From contig JNEM01014318.1 in NCBI GenBank assembly GCA_000697335.1, forward strand, positions 1 to 29,836: a DNA stretch of 29,836 nucleotides, read 5' to 3'. The position numbers and the translations under genes are program-made. Position 1 is the stretch's first letter; every line of letters begins with the position of its first letter. The stretch is from Conidiobolus incongruus B7586. Lineage: Eukaryota; Entomophthoromycota; Entomophthoromycetes; Entomophthorales; Conidiobolaceae. The notes below the pieces were generated by a model. That model was not told the origin of the DNA. It searched no databases and saw only the letters and a program-made list of their open reading frames with translations. Below are positions 1-11,179 of the stretch, in pieces.

Positions 1-1417
1 TATTATTTATTAAAAAAATGATTGTAATTATTAATATTTAAGGTAATTTGAGTAAATTTAATAAATTCCGTTAGTGTTTTTGTCAATTAAAACACTTAAT
101 AAAACATATAATATTTCAAAAAAGATTTAAATTGGTTAATATAGAGTATGATAATTGAGAGGATAGTTGAATAATTTAACACCTTGAATGCCAAGCAAAA
201 CTTCGCTATGTTTCCCAAAATGTAACATTATTCGAAATTGATTTGTATTATATACAAAATACTGTTTTTAAATTGATTTAAGCCAAAATTTAAGATATTG
301 AATAATAAATATAGTTACCATTGTTCAAAAATATTAATTTTTATGATACCCTTTGAAGTATTAAAAATATTAAAGGAAATATGAATATTTTGATAAAAAT
401 ATATTAATTATATCTTTGCATTATTAACTATATGTTCATCAATTAACTAATCAACACTTGTAATTTTATTATTATACAATTGAAAAAAATTAATCAAGTT
501 ATTTTATATTTAGATCCTTTAATATATAAAACTAATAAAATTAGCAAATTTATAATAGTGAAAATGCATATATTTTGATCTAATAATAAATTGAATTTTG
601 AAGAAAACAATTTTATCATTTAATTATTAAAAACGTGGCAATAAATTTTTTGATAATAAATTATAACACTCAAAAAAAGAGTTTCAAATTTTGTATTTTT
701 TTATAATTAAGTTGATAATTAAGTAATAAATACTTTAAAAAATATATAAATAGTATAATTTATAAAAATACTTGGCTAAATATTTACTTAATTTATCTCA
801 AATTAATTAATAACTAAATCACATATTATTATTTATCCGCTATTTATAGAATAATAAAGATTGTAATTATGGTTATGAAATATTAATAATAATAAACCAA
901 ATAATATTTAATAATTCATTTTATAAAAGTGATTATTATTAAATTTTTAAATATTTTTCAGTATTAACTGGCTTTTCTATTTAATTAGCATTATGTTTCA
1001 CCAATTGAAATTAATTGATTCATTTGTAACACTAACTTCAATTACTTTAATATCTAAAATTAATATAATTTCATATCCTTATAATTATTCGCTATAATTG
1101 TTAAAATTATATTATCTGATTTTAAAATTATTATGGTTTGATATAGTGTAAAAATTGTAGATATTTCATGTGGTCAAACAATCTTAACAATCATATTTAT
1201 CCTTAATATAATGGCTAATATATATTTATATCACTTTAACAATCAATATTAAAGTTATATAGTTGGTATTTTAATAGTAAAAGGATGATTTTGCGACTAA
1301 ATAGCGTAGATAATTTATATACTTAAAACTATTTCAATAATCTCAAGCTCAATTATTAAAAACTTAATATTTAGAGTTTATTGAAATTTCATAATCAACG
1401 AATTCTATTAATATGAA
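1..1417. other. AT-rich intergenic stretch, no gene seen
   Basis: This stretch is almost entirely A/T runs with stops in all frames. I found no long open frame, no GC-richer patch, no tRNA-like box and no clear repeat. It ends at the 3' end of the first fucosyltransferase-like gene, so its right edge should contain that gene's 3' untranslated region and polyadenylation signals. I cannot pick these out from the general AT background. Confidence 0.6.
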
Positions 1418-2560
1418 CTACACCAAATAATTATCATCCATTTTAAAATTATTTAATTTCATACCAATAATGTTACTACTGATGCTGGAATATCTATTAC
1501 CAATAAAATATTTACCCCTTCTAGCTAGTTCCATTTCAGCAGCCAGTGAATGAGTGATTGTCCAATTAATATCATAATCTACCAAAGCCAAATTTGGTTT
1601 GAATCTTACAAATTTTATACCATGCTTTTGCAGTCCATATTTTAATTCTCGAATTTCATCATTATTAGCATTGGTTAGAAATAGCACCTTGTTAATAGGT
1701 TTCTTCAAATTATTGATAAAATTTACAATTTCTGAGATCATCCTATCTACCGTAGGATAGCAATGGGATTCAAAAGCTTCCCAGTCGTTCCTTGGATATT
1801 CGAGTCGATCTTCATATAATATATTAAAACTCCAGTTCATAATATTATATTTGAATAAATTTTGACAGTGGCTAATAAAGTCTCCACGTCGGAATTGAAC
1901 ACTGAGGTAGTTACCATCCTCAAGGTTAGTATCTTTGATATAATTATCAACCTGATTTTGAATTATTTGAGAGAATTCGAAATTGGGTAGTACCAAATCT
2001 TTAAAATCCTGAGTCCATTTTGTTATTCCAGTTTGGGTGTAAAATCTATAGGGGAGATGATAGAGTAGTGTGCATGTACTTTTCTCTATAGTTATTTTGT
2101 CAATTAAATAATCCATCTCATCTTCAGTATTCCAATTTTTGTCAGGAATTCTAATGAATTGTATATAAGGGCCACAATGTCTATAAAATTGGCTTAATGA
2201 TATTGTTGGAAGATTCTTGAAATATTTTTCACGATTAATTAATTCGGATATATTTACACTCGGGGTGAAGAAAGAATCAATAGGCTTTAAAGAAGTTTCA
2301 ACAAGACCTCTACCAGTTTTTTGACATAATATATTTATAAACCATAGCTGCTCTAATTGATTATTAAAACCACCCAGGTTGAATAATACATGAATATACC
2401 CTTTAGGTGTATAGGTGAGATCCGTATGGACTTGCATATTGAGCTGGTTATTTAGCTCTTTTACAATAGATTCCGGTTTTTTAAAACTTAGCCAATATAT
2501 TACAACTATTAATACATTCAATAAACATATTTTATTTAAAGTGATTTTTAATAATTTCAT
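1418..2560 (-). CDS. O-fucosyltransferase-like glycosyltransferase, copy 1
   Basis: Predicted type II Golgi/ER membrane glycosyltransferase of 380 residues, intronless. A hydrophobic anchor spans about residues 10-24, followed by a lumenal domain. Motifs seen: GGFNNQLEQLW ending near residue 73, QFRRGDF at 222-228, FLTNAN at 294-299 and FIGNRYSSISSN at 352-363. This order matches the GDP-fucose transferases of the POFUT/FUT8/NodZ superfamily, where the paired arginines of the HxRRxD-type motif contact the nucleotide sugar; here Gln replaces the His. Five cysteines and an NIS sequon near residue 103 are shared with the other copies. The open frame extends 22 codons upstream to 2626, but I chose the ATG at 2560. 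It aligns with the start of the copy at 13039-14187, and a TATATAAA lies about 40 nt before it. The acceptor is unknown and fucose as donor is inferred from motifs only. Confidence 0.82.
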   Translation of the reverse strand: MKLLKITLNKICLLNVLIVVIYWLSFKKPESIVKELNNQLNMQVHTDLTYTPKGYIHVLFNLGGFNNQLEQLWFINILCQKTGRGLVETSLKPIDSFFTPSVNISELINREKYFKNLPTISLSQFYRHCGPYIQFIRIPDKNWNTEDEMDYLIDKITIEKSTCTLLYHLPYRFYTQTGITKWTQDFKDLVLPNFEFSQIIQNQVDNYIKDTNLEDGNYLSVQFRRGDFISHCQNLFKYNIMNWSFNILYEDRLEYPRNDWEAFESHCYPTVDRMISEIVNFINNLKKPINKVLFLTNANNDEIRELKYGLQKHGIKFVRFKPNLALVDYDINWTITHSLAAEMELARRGKYFIGNRYSSISSNIIGMKLNNFKMDDNYLV

Positions 2561-2599
2561 TTTGATACAAGGTGAATTAATATACACTGATGGCATATG

Positions 2600-2607
2600 T
2601 TTATATA
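2600..2607 (-). promoter_or_regulatory. TATA-like box of copy 1
   Basis: TATATAAA on the minus strand, 40 nt before the chosen ATG at 2560. It lies inside the longer open frame, which argues that the first 22 codons of that frame are untranslated. The same octamer is 38 nt before the start in copies 2 and 3. In DNA this AT-rich a single match means little; the repeated spacing is the evidence. Confidence 0.45.
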
Positions 2608-2626
2608 CCATTTGAAAATTTTCCAA

Positions 2627-5600
2627 TTATTATTTCTCAATCAAGATTTCTGTATCACCATTTATTAATACTTAGGATATTTTGTTTTTGAAATTTAATG
2701 GATAAAAAGTTTAAAATTATCAATAAAAAAAAGATAAAAATCATGAGAATTTATGACAAAGAATTTTTAATATATTTTTTTAAAATAACAATTTTTATGA
2801 GAATTGTAATATTAAATTTTTCCAACTATGTAGGATATAAATTTATTATATATTTTTTAAAATAAATTATTTTATATTTAATATTAAACCTTGAAAAAGA
2901 AATAATTGATTCAATATTTAAATTATTATTCTTTGAAATATATATATTCAAAAAAATTAATATATTGCTAATTGAACGATATCAAACTTCACTAAAATAA
3001 ATAATATTTTATAGATTCTATAGAAAAAAAATAATTAAAATAAATTCTGACCCACAATTGTTAATATGGTTTTTTCCAAGATTCGTAGGAGAAATAGGTA
3101 GTGGATATCTACGCAGACGTTATTTCGCTATATTCAATATATCAGTTTGTTCACGAATTAATGAAGATGCCTTAGGTTACACGGTGCTATGTTTTCAGTT
3201 CACCAATTAACATTAAATTCCTGTATAGAGTTATGCTTCATATTAATCTTTAAAACAGAATCTTTTTTAATCCATCCGAAGCTATATTGTTACCAAATAT
3301 AAATTTGTAATTAAGAGAAAATACATTATTATAATTACTAAACCACTGTGAATAATAAATCGAATTTTCCATTTTTTATTTTATAATTTTTCTTTAAAAT
3401 ATTTTGATATTGGAAAAAATAGACACTGAATGAAGTTAGATAATTTGCACTTGTTAGTTTAAAGAATTTTGAGCTCGGTCAATTTTCACCCAATTACTTC
3501 GAAGCTTTATATATAATGTAATGAGATGAATTGATTTTCTTAAATTCTAAGATGGTGTTATTTAAATATGTTAAAATAATTTCACATGAGAAAAGTATGA
3601 TGTATAAAAATCCAATAATTAATGAGATTTGAGTATCATCATAATATAATATTACTAATTATATAAAGTATAACATATAATATTAAATTTTTAAAAATTG
3701 CATTCTTTAATTTCATGTATATAAACTTTAATAAATATATCATCATTGAATTTATTTTATCTAAATTTAAATATAAGATTGAATTTAAAATATCATTATA
3801 AAATACCTATAAATACATTATTATTTATAATTAAATGATTTATTATCAAAATATATTATAATAAAAGAGAAAATAATAAGATATAATATACTTCAAAATC
3901 AAATTATTTACAAAAATATATAACTATTAATCCTTATATCAAAATAATTTAATAGGTTAGAATATAATTTCAACTGGTACACTTTCATTTAATAACAATT
4001 TAAAAATATATTAATCAAATCATCACAATTGTGAATTATATCAAATAGGTATTATGATTCTAATGAAATATATCATATTATTAGCAATATGATTGAAGAT
4101 GATATATTCTTTGCAAAAAGTGAATATTACAATCGTAGCTTTATATATCAAATTTAATATTTTATCCAAATGTTAAGAAATTTTTACACTAGTTTTTATC
4201 AAATAGTCAGAGTGAATGAATTTTAATCTGGACTTACACTTAATTAGATAGCTTTAAACTAGTTACCCATATATTGCCAATTTGTCTAATTTAACGAATA
4301 GAATCAGTTTTTTAGTAACACAAATTGTTAATATATCATAAGAACATTTTGAAATTATTGTGAATAAAATTTCTTGATTTTTGAAAAAGGTGCAAATGTA
4401 GTAAATTAAACTTCCACATTTTTTCTAAATCAGTTCATTTCAAGTATAAAAATGTTAAATTCTTGAATAAATGGATCACACACCGTTATACAAACTCAAT
4501 ATACCCCATTAATCTCAATTTAGAACATAAATTTACCTATTTGGAATTAAGTGAGTACATTGGAACCTGTAAATGATTTTGGTGTATGAAAAAATTAGAT
4601 TATGTGGTCTTATATCCTTGGAAGGTTCTACTATCTACTTTTATTAGAGATTATTATTTCATATTAGGCGCTCCCAAATAAAAATTATTCGATTTATACA
4701 TAATCAGAGTTTATTTGGATATTGGCAAAATATTTTATCTTTTAGTCATATAAGTTAAAATTGTCAAATCATTATTTTACATTAATGTATTCCAATAATT
4801 TAATAAGATAATAAGAAAAAAATTAAAGTTGTATATATTAATTTATGTTAATAAGTGTGGAATGAAGTAATTTCAATGAATTTTAATATTATTATCATAA
4901 AATGGAGAATATTTGTTTCAGATAACACTAATATATTCATTATTGATTTGTTTTAACTCAGAAATGACAGAGTGTTTATTAAGTATTTCAAGTATTGGAT
5001 CTATTGGTGATAATTTATTTAATACTAGAAATATTTGGCTCATTTTTCATATGAATTTGATCCAAGATGGATAGTGATATATCCACTTCCTCAATTAATT
5101 TAATAATCAGTATTTGATGCATTATTAAGTCAAATTATCAAGGTTAAAAAGAATACTAATCAGACTAATAACTCCTATTCAAAGGAACGTAAAAAGACTG
5201 AATTTTAATTTATGCAAGTTATTTTTTAAATTAATTATGTAATATTATTCTAAGTGATAGTAGTTATATTTTTAAAAATTATTTCCATTCAATATCAATC
5301 TATTTTTATTTTAATAAATTTATCAATCTCTTATTAAGTTCCAAGTATTGTATTTCAATATATCGAATTCATCATGCTTTATAAAAGAATTTTATAACAA
5401 TATTATATAAAATTCTTTATAATATCCAAAGATATTTGATAAAGTATTACTTTGAATCTAAAATTAAAATTGCTGATCTAAATTACAAAAATTCCATTAT
5501 TAATCAATTAAAAAACTTGGCATTGTTTAATTGTCAAGGTAACAAATAAATTACACCCGAAATTCAACTGGTCAAACCAATTGAAAATCATACTGTGGAT

Positions 5601-5936
5601 GAAATAAAAAATAAATTTTTTTCCTAAGGAATTGAATATTTATCAAATAATCTATGGGTTTATGGGAGATTAATTTTATTAAATCGCATAAAAAGGTGAT
5701 AAAGAAATAATTATATACAATAGTTAATACAATGAAATCAAGGTAATAATTAATTTGAACTCAGTTACATATTATAATAACTTGGATCTGTGATTGATGT
5801 ATTTTATTATTGAATTTGAATCACAATTTTTGAGGGATATATCCTGATAATTGAATTATTATATAGAAAATTTATTCCATTTTACCTATTAAGGTTGTGC
5901 CAGTTTTCAATAACAATTTTTTGTATTGTATATTAC
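2627..5936. other. AT-rich intergenic region with one possible coding relic
   Basis: The region is mostly featureless A/T-rich sequence. The exception is a less AT-rich patch at about 3049-3205, on the plus strand, open without an ATG from 3001 to the stop at 3208-3210. Its peptide includes WFFPRFVGEIGSGYLRRRYF, which I do not recognise. It may be an eroded exon or chance. The part just upstream of copy 1 (2627-2700) partly resembles the same position upstream of the copy 2 pseudogene, as expected for a duplicated promoter. Confidence 0.4.
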
Positions 5937-6222
5937 AGTATTTGATGGCTATCCACCCACTATACAGGTCTTAGTAACTTAAAGAAAATAAAAAAGTTGA
6001 TTTTTTGCTTAAAAGTATAAGGCCGCAAGCTTATATACCATTATTTTAGTTGATTTATTCGAATTTTTAATAAATTGCGAAGCATTTCACAATTCCCAGT
6101 ATCCAGGACTTGATTTCAGGAAAAATATATTTCAAGTTATATTCAAAATGAATCACAAGAAATTAACATATCCTAAGCTTGCTCCATCGCTATTTCTATT
6201 ATTTATACCCATGAGGATGTAA
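5937..6222 (+). pseudogene. possible gene relic of unknown family
   Basis: This is a patch with visibly more G/C than its surroundings. One plus-strand frame is open for 69 codons from 6013 to the stop at 6220-6222, with no ATG near its start. It reads as ordinary protein, with stretches such as CEAFHNSQYPGLDFRKNIFQ and LTYPKLAPSLFLLF. A second short open piece (VFDGYPPTIQVLVT) ends near 5983, just after a TTACAG that could be a splice acceptor. I do not recognise the family. The leucine and aromatic pattern would fit an LRR or F-box-type fungal protein, but that is a guess. It lies about 230 bp upstream of the KTR gene on the same strand and could overlap its promoter. Confidence 0.3.
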
Positions 6223-6363
6223 AAATTTTATTTGTTGAACTAATTAATTCCGAAAAAACAAATTAATTTAACAAATAATATAAATGAAAAGGCTTTTAAT
6301 TTTTATTGGATGTATTATTTGTTTTTTTTTTGTTTGGCATTGAATTTAAAATTATTTCAGTAG

Positions 6364-6373
6364 TATATATATA
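6364..6373 (+). promoter_or_regulatory. TATA-like run upstream of KTR gene
   Basis: A TATATATATA run lies about 80 nt before the ATG at 6454. The position suits a fungal core promoter, but dinucleotide runs like this are common in this window, so support is weak. Confidence 0.3.
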
Positions 6374-6453
6374 GAATTGTATAACAGAATTTTGGTTTCT
6401 ATTTAATTAATAATCTAATAACTTTTTGTATATACAATTAATTATAAAAAATA

Positions 6454-7626
6454 ATGAAAAATATTATGGATTTAACTATACGGAGATTGAAAACACTTAT
6501 AATATTGATAACTGTGTTAATATTTCTTTTATCATTTTTATTGATGGTACCTAGATCAAATGTAGTTGTAAATCAATATGAAGTTCACGTAAAACATATA
6601 TCAACTTTTGTAACATCAAATCGGCTTCCAACCTCATATTCTACTCCGGTGAGGATGAGAGCTGCATTCGTCATATTAGTAAGAAATAGAGAATTAGAAG
6701 AATGGATATCCAGTATGCAACAACTTGAGGATCGATTCAATAAAAAATACAACTACCCATATATTTTCCTCAACGATCAGAACTTCACACAAGAATTCAA
6801 AGAAAAAGTAAGGTCTCATACGAAAGCTGATGTACAGTTTGGATTAGTACCCAAAGAACACTGGAGTATTCCAGATTGGATAGATAAAGAAAAAATGAAG
6901 GAAAAATGGGAAAATGCAAACTATTTGTATGGAAAGTCTGAATCATATCGTCATATGTGTCGTTTCGAGTCTGGATTTTTCTTTAGACATCCGCTTCTTA
7001 AAGATTTGGATTACTACTGGCGTGTTGAACCTTCAGTGAAATTCTTGTGTGATATTAACTTTGATCCTTTCTTTTATCTTCATACCCATAACAAAAAATA
7101 CGGATTTACTATTTCTCTCACAGAACATATGGCAACTATTCCTACACTAATGAAAACTGTGGATGAGTACCTTGATGAAAAAGGCCTTCGTGATAAACTA
7201 CCTAAGGACAACGCCAGAGCATTCATTAGATACAAAGATGATTTAGGATATAATGGTTGTCACTTCTGGACTAATTTCGAAATTGCATCTTTAGATATAT
7301 GGAGATCCCAGAGCTATTTAGACTTCTTTGACTATTTGGATAAGAAGGGAGGGTTCTTTTATGAACGCTGGGGAGATGCACCAGTTCACTCCATTTATGC
7401 CAGCCTCTTTCTCCCTAAATCCCAACTACATTTCTTCGAAGATATCGGTTATGAGCATACATATATGTACCACTGTCCAACTGGTGCCAACCATATTAAA
7501 AATAATTGTCAGTGTAACCAGAGAGAGAGCATCGATTGGCGTCTCGATTCATGTATGTCGAAATATTTAGCTACTCAACAATCTAAAAATCATGAATTCT
7601 TTTTTGAATCAGCTCTTCACATTTAA
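6454..7626 (+). CDS. alpha-mannosyltransferase, GT15 KRE2/KTR family
   Basis: GT15 enzymes transfer alpha-1,2-mannose from GDP-mannose onto O- and N-glycans of secreted and cell-wall proteins in the Golgi. The 390-residue intronless product has a short cytosolic tail, an anchor at about 14-32, a stem to about 66 and then the catalytic domain. Family signatures seen: AAFVILVRNREL (70-81), YWRVEPSVKFLCDI (188-201), GYNGCHFWTNFEI (265-277), ERWGDAPVH (304-312) and DIGYEHTYMYHCP (330-342). From the yeast Kre2p/Mnt1p structure, Glu192 of VEP and His335 of GYEH should hold the Mn ion and Glu276 of NFE should be the catalytic glutamate, so the active site looks complete. Length is close to the family norm. 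It lies on the plus strand inside an array of minus-strand fucosyltransferase-like genes and probably works in the same secretory compartment. I give no symbol because the yeast family has many paralogues. Confidence 0.95.
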   Translation: MKNIMDLTIRRLKTLIILITVLIFLLSFLLMVPRSNVVVNQYEVHVKHISTFVTSNRLPTSYSTPVRMRAAFVILVRNRELEEWISSMQQLEDRFNKKYNYPYIFLNDQNFTQEFKEKVRSHTKADVQFGLVPKEHWSIPDWIDKEKMKEKWENANYLYGKSESYRHMCRFESGFFFRHPLLKDLDYYWRVEPSVKFLCDINFDPFFYLHTHNKKYGFTISLTEHMATIPTLMKTVDEYLDEKGLRDKLPKDNARAFIRYKDDLGYNGCHFWTNFEIASLDIWRSQSYLDFFDYLDKKGGFFYERWGDAPVHSIYASLFLPKSQLHFFEDIGYEHTYMYHCPTGANHIKNNCQCNQRESIDWRLDSCMSKYLATQQSKNHEFFFESALHI

Positions 7627-8878
7627 TATCATTTTAGTTTATTAATCTACAAACCTTTTAATCACTCTATTTACATCAAATACTAATATTAAATATAAAT
7701 AAATAAATTTTATTATAATTAAATTATATTATCTATAATTTAAAATCAAAATAAACCAAAATAAACAATACTATTCATTATTGTATTGAATATAATTATT
7801 CCTTGATAAATAGATTAGATTTTTTTTTCAAAGCTTCCCTTCTACCTAAATTGTTTAAAATAGGATTACTCAACGTATGTGAACTGAGGTTAGGAAAAAA
7901 TCGTATTTGATTCTATAGATAAAATAATCTTATGTTATTATATAGGATATATCATGTATTTTCATTGATACTCTCATTTATAACTTTATTTTACCCGATT
8001 GATATTTTTTCACTTTAATAATTTCACAATTATCTCTATCTGATGATATTGGTAGAATAAAATTGGATGATTATAGAACTATAATTGATATTCAGAATAT
8101 AGTACGTCGAGTTATTATCAAGAAATTTCTATATACAGCCATTAACATGTATTTCAAGGAGTTTCAGAACTTTTAACCTTATTACAATATGACTATATAT
8201 AATTAATACAAAACAATTTTATGTAATATTTCTAATATTACAGTATATAGTAATTTCAGAGTTCTCCACATCAATTCAACTCCCTGTAAATACTTTAATT
8301 TGCGTAATTAAGTATGAATATGTGATTTGACATAGTTTTCAATTTTTCAGCTTAGAATTGAATTTAATATATAATTATCAAAAATTTGAATCATTATTGG
8401 TTGATATCTAAGCATCTTTTTTAAATAATATATGAGTGCATTCTCAAGTATATCGACCAATTAGGCTAATACTATTACCATGAATATATTCCACAATCCA
8501 TCTGTATTCACTCTTTAATTAGCAATATTTTTCACACAATTCTGATAAATTATCTCTGAGACATTGCACCTCATTATCATACTTTTATACCAAATTAATT
8601 TATTTCAATAATCATATATTTAATACTTGATAATGTTAAAAAAATAATAAAAAGTAATAATTTAATTTTTTAAAAAAATCAATTCTTTGATTTTGCAAGC
8701 AATATTGATAAGTCATATAACATTTATCCTAATTCACTCCCATTTAATTTTTTAGAATTGAATTAATAAATTAAAATTGAAAATGTGAACGCAAAATGTA
8801 AATTTTTTAACAAATATATTAGTTGCACTAGTTGCCAAACTGCAGATATAATCGTCCAAATATTTGATAATAAATTTA

Positions 8879-8914
<36 letters not shown>

Positions 8915-9989
8915 CAGATGCCGATATTCTCAACTATATTGGTATGTGTGATTCTGAGTAGGGTATTACCTTTTTTGAATGAGATCAAACTACAATATTA
9001 ATTTAATATATTTTGCATTTTTTTAGTTTTAAAATATAATACTAAATTCCTACAAGTAATAATATTAAAAATTATAAAAATATTTAATTATGAATAATAT
9101 ATATTTTTTACAATATTATAACTGATATTCTAACTTTGAATTTTAATATCTATATTTCAATTCAATTGAAAAATAAATTAAAAAAACTACCTAGAATCAC
9201 AAATACATAATTATATAGCTATATAAATTTGAAAAATATGACTTTTCAAAAAATACAAAACAATATTATAATTCAAATAATTAATCTTTCACAACTGCTT
9301 TACAAAATGATCATTAAGTTTGAGCTTACTATATTGAACCATTATACCAACTACTCATCAAGATCACATTACATCAATTCTTGTAATCTGATTTTTATTT
9401 ACAAATTTTATTTGCGGAATTGTAAAAATTGTATTTAAAAATTGTTTAACAGTTAAACTTTATTCAATATATAATCAATATTTGATAAAATCAATTACGA
9501 TATACATATATTTAGAGAGATAAAGCATAATAAAAAATACTGTTTAATTGTACTTATGAACCTACAATTTTAAATTACATAAATAATTGTAAAGACGATC
9601 GTGGGAAAAAAATGTTCCTCATTCAGAACATTGTCAATTATTTTATCCAATAATATGTAAGCTTTTTATTAAATTGGATTTCAAATTGTTACATATGAAA
9701 TCATACTAAATATTGTGGTGAATTAAACTCGATTTAAATTGTTAATTTGATTGTTATCAGCAGTGTTTGATAATCAAAAGTTAATAAGGGATATATTGGT
9801 ATATTTAATTTTTATATCAAACAACAAATTGAAATTTTCACATATTTTAATTAATAATGAATTGATACATAATTTAAATAAAAAAGCGATAAAAATTAAC
9901 ATATAAATTATTATTAAATAAATTATTCATTCACATTAAAATTATTAAACTAATTAATTAATTAAATATATAATTGATTTTGAAAAAAA
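7627..9989. other. AT-rich intergenic region between KTR and copy 2 pseudogene
   Basis: No credible gene is visible. A 69-codon open frame at 9229-9438 is made almost wholly of Ile, Asn, Lys, Leu and Tyr and looks like chance in AT-rich DNA. The only structured element is the ATT microsatellite at 8880-8914, listed separately. Confidence 0.55.
8880..8914. repeat. (ATT)n trinucleotide microsatellite
   Basis: An uninterrupted ATT repeat of about eleven to twelve units, lying between genes. Its purity suggests it is young or length-unstable. Confidence 0.9.
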
Positions 9990-11124
9990 ATTTAAATTTA
10001 TTACTGTTAATTTCAAAATTACTGAGTTTCATACCAATGATATTACTACTAATGCTAGAATATCTGTTACCAATGAAATATTCCCCCTTCGTGCTAGTTC
10101 CATTTCAGCGGCGAGTGAGTGAGTGATTGTCAACTTGATATCATTTCCTATTAAAGTTTTATTAGGTTGAAATCTTTCAAAGTTCAATCTGTGTAATTGT
10201 AAGTCATCTTTTAAAGCTTGAATTTCATCGTTATTGGCATTTGTTAAAGCATAACCTTATTAATAGGTCTAATCAAGTTATTATTAAATTTCACTATTTC
10301 TGATATCAATCTATCTATGGTGGGATAGCATTGTGATTTATAAGCTGCCCAATTAGTTCTGGGATATTGGAGTCGAACTTTATACAAATTACCGATCTCC
10401 AGTTCATAATGTTATATTTGAATAATTGTTTGCAGTGACTTATAAAATCTCCACGTTGGAATTGAACACTGAGTTAGTTACCATTCTCAAGGTCAGTATT
10501 TTTGATATAATCATTTACCTGATTTTGAATCATATCAGAGAATTCAAAATTTGGTAGTATTAATTCTAAAATCTTGAGCCCATTTTATTATTCCACTTTG
10601 GGAGTAAAATTTACAAGGTAGATAATACAGTACCACACATGTGCTATTTTGCTTTGAAATGGTATTAATTAAATAATCCAACTCATCTTCAGTATCGCAG
10701 TTTTTATCGGGAATATTAATGAATTTTATATATGGACCACAATATCTGTAAAATTCACTAAGTTGTATCGTTGGCAAATTCCTTAAATATTTATCACGAC
10801 TGATGAATTCTGACATATTTACACTTGGAGCCAAGAAAGAATCAATAGGTTTCAAAAACGATTCAACAAGGTCCCTTTCAGTTTTCTGGCATAATATATT
10901 CAAAAACCACAGTTGCTCTAATTAATTCTCGATACCTTCAAGATTGAATAATACATGAATATGTCCCTTAGGAGTGTAGGTTAGATTGGTATGGACTTCC
11001 ATATTGAGATGGTTATTTAGTTGATTGAGAGTGCAATCCGAGGTTCTATAATTAATCCAATATATTACAACAATTAATACGTTTAATATGCATATTCTAT
11101 TTGGTATTATTTTAAAAAACTCAT
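9990..11124 (-). pseudogene. O-fucosyltransferase-like copy 2, decayed
   Basis: This is a full-length but broken paralogue of the gene at 1418-2560. Its order of motifs can be followed from the anchor to GNRYSSISSN. Differences from copy 1 are: a CAA-to-TAA stop at 10922-10924, just after the GG.NN motif; a TAC-to-TAA stop before the RRGD motif near 10470; and reading-frame changes near the start, near 10560, near 10390 and near 10250. The catalytic RRGD reads QRGD, so the nucleotide-binding arginine pair is also lost. The ancestral ATG aligns at 11124, again 38 nt after a TATATAAA. An open frame starting at 11179 runs into the anchor only because of the frame change near the start. No transcript product is expected to work. 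The left edge is approximate, because the last codons drift into AT-rich sequence. Confidence 0.88.
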
Positions 11125-11161
11125 TTTGATTAATTTTAATTATACAAGTACCATTCATAGG

Positions 11162-11169
11162 TTTATATA
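11162..11169 (-). promoter_or_regulatory. TATA-like box of copy 2 pseudogene
   Basis: TATATAAA on the minus strand, 38 nt before the ancestral ATG at 11124. Its spacing matches copies 1 and 3, which suggests the promoter was duplicated with the gene. Confidence 0.4.
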
Positions 11170-11179
11170 TATTTACCAA

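Noticed and set aside
2415-2615. Plus-strand open frame of 66 codons
   Set aside because: It is antisense to the 5' end of the glycosyltransferase copy 1, whose protein motifs are clear.
7328-7570. Plus-strand open frame of 80 codons in another frame
   Set aside because: It lies wholly inside the KTR gene, whose family motifs cover the same bases in the real frame.
9229-9438. Plus-strand open frame of 69 codons
   Set aside because: The peptide is almost all Ile, Asn, Lys, Leu and Tyr, as expected for a chance frame in AT-rich DNA.
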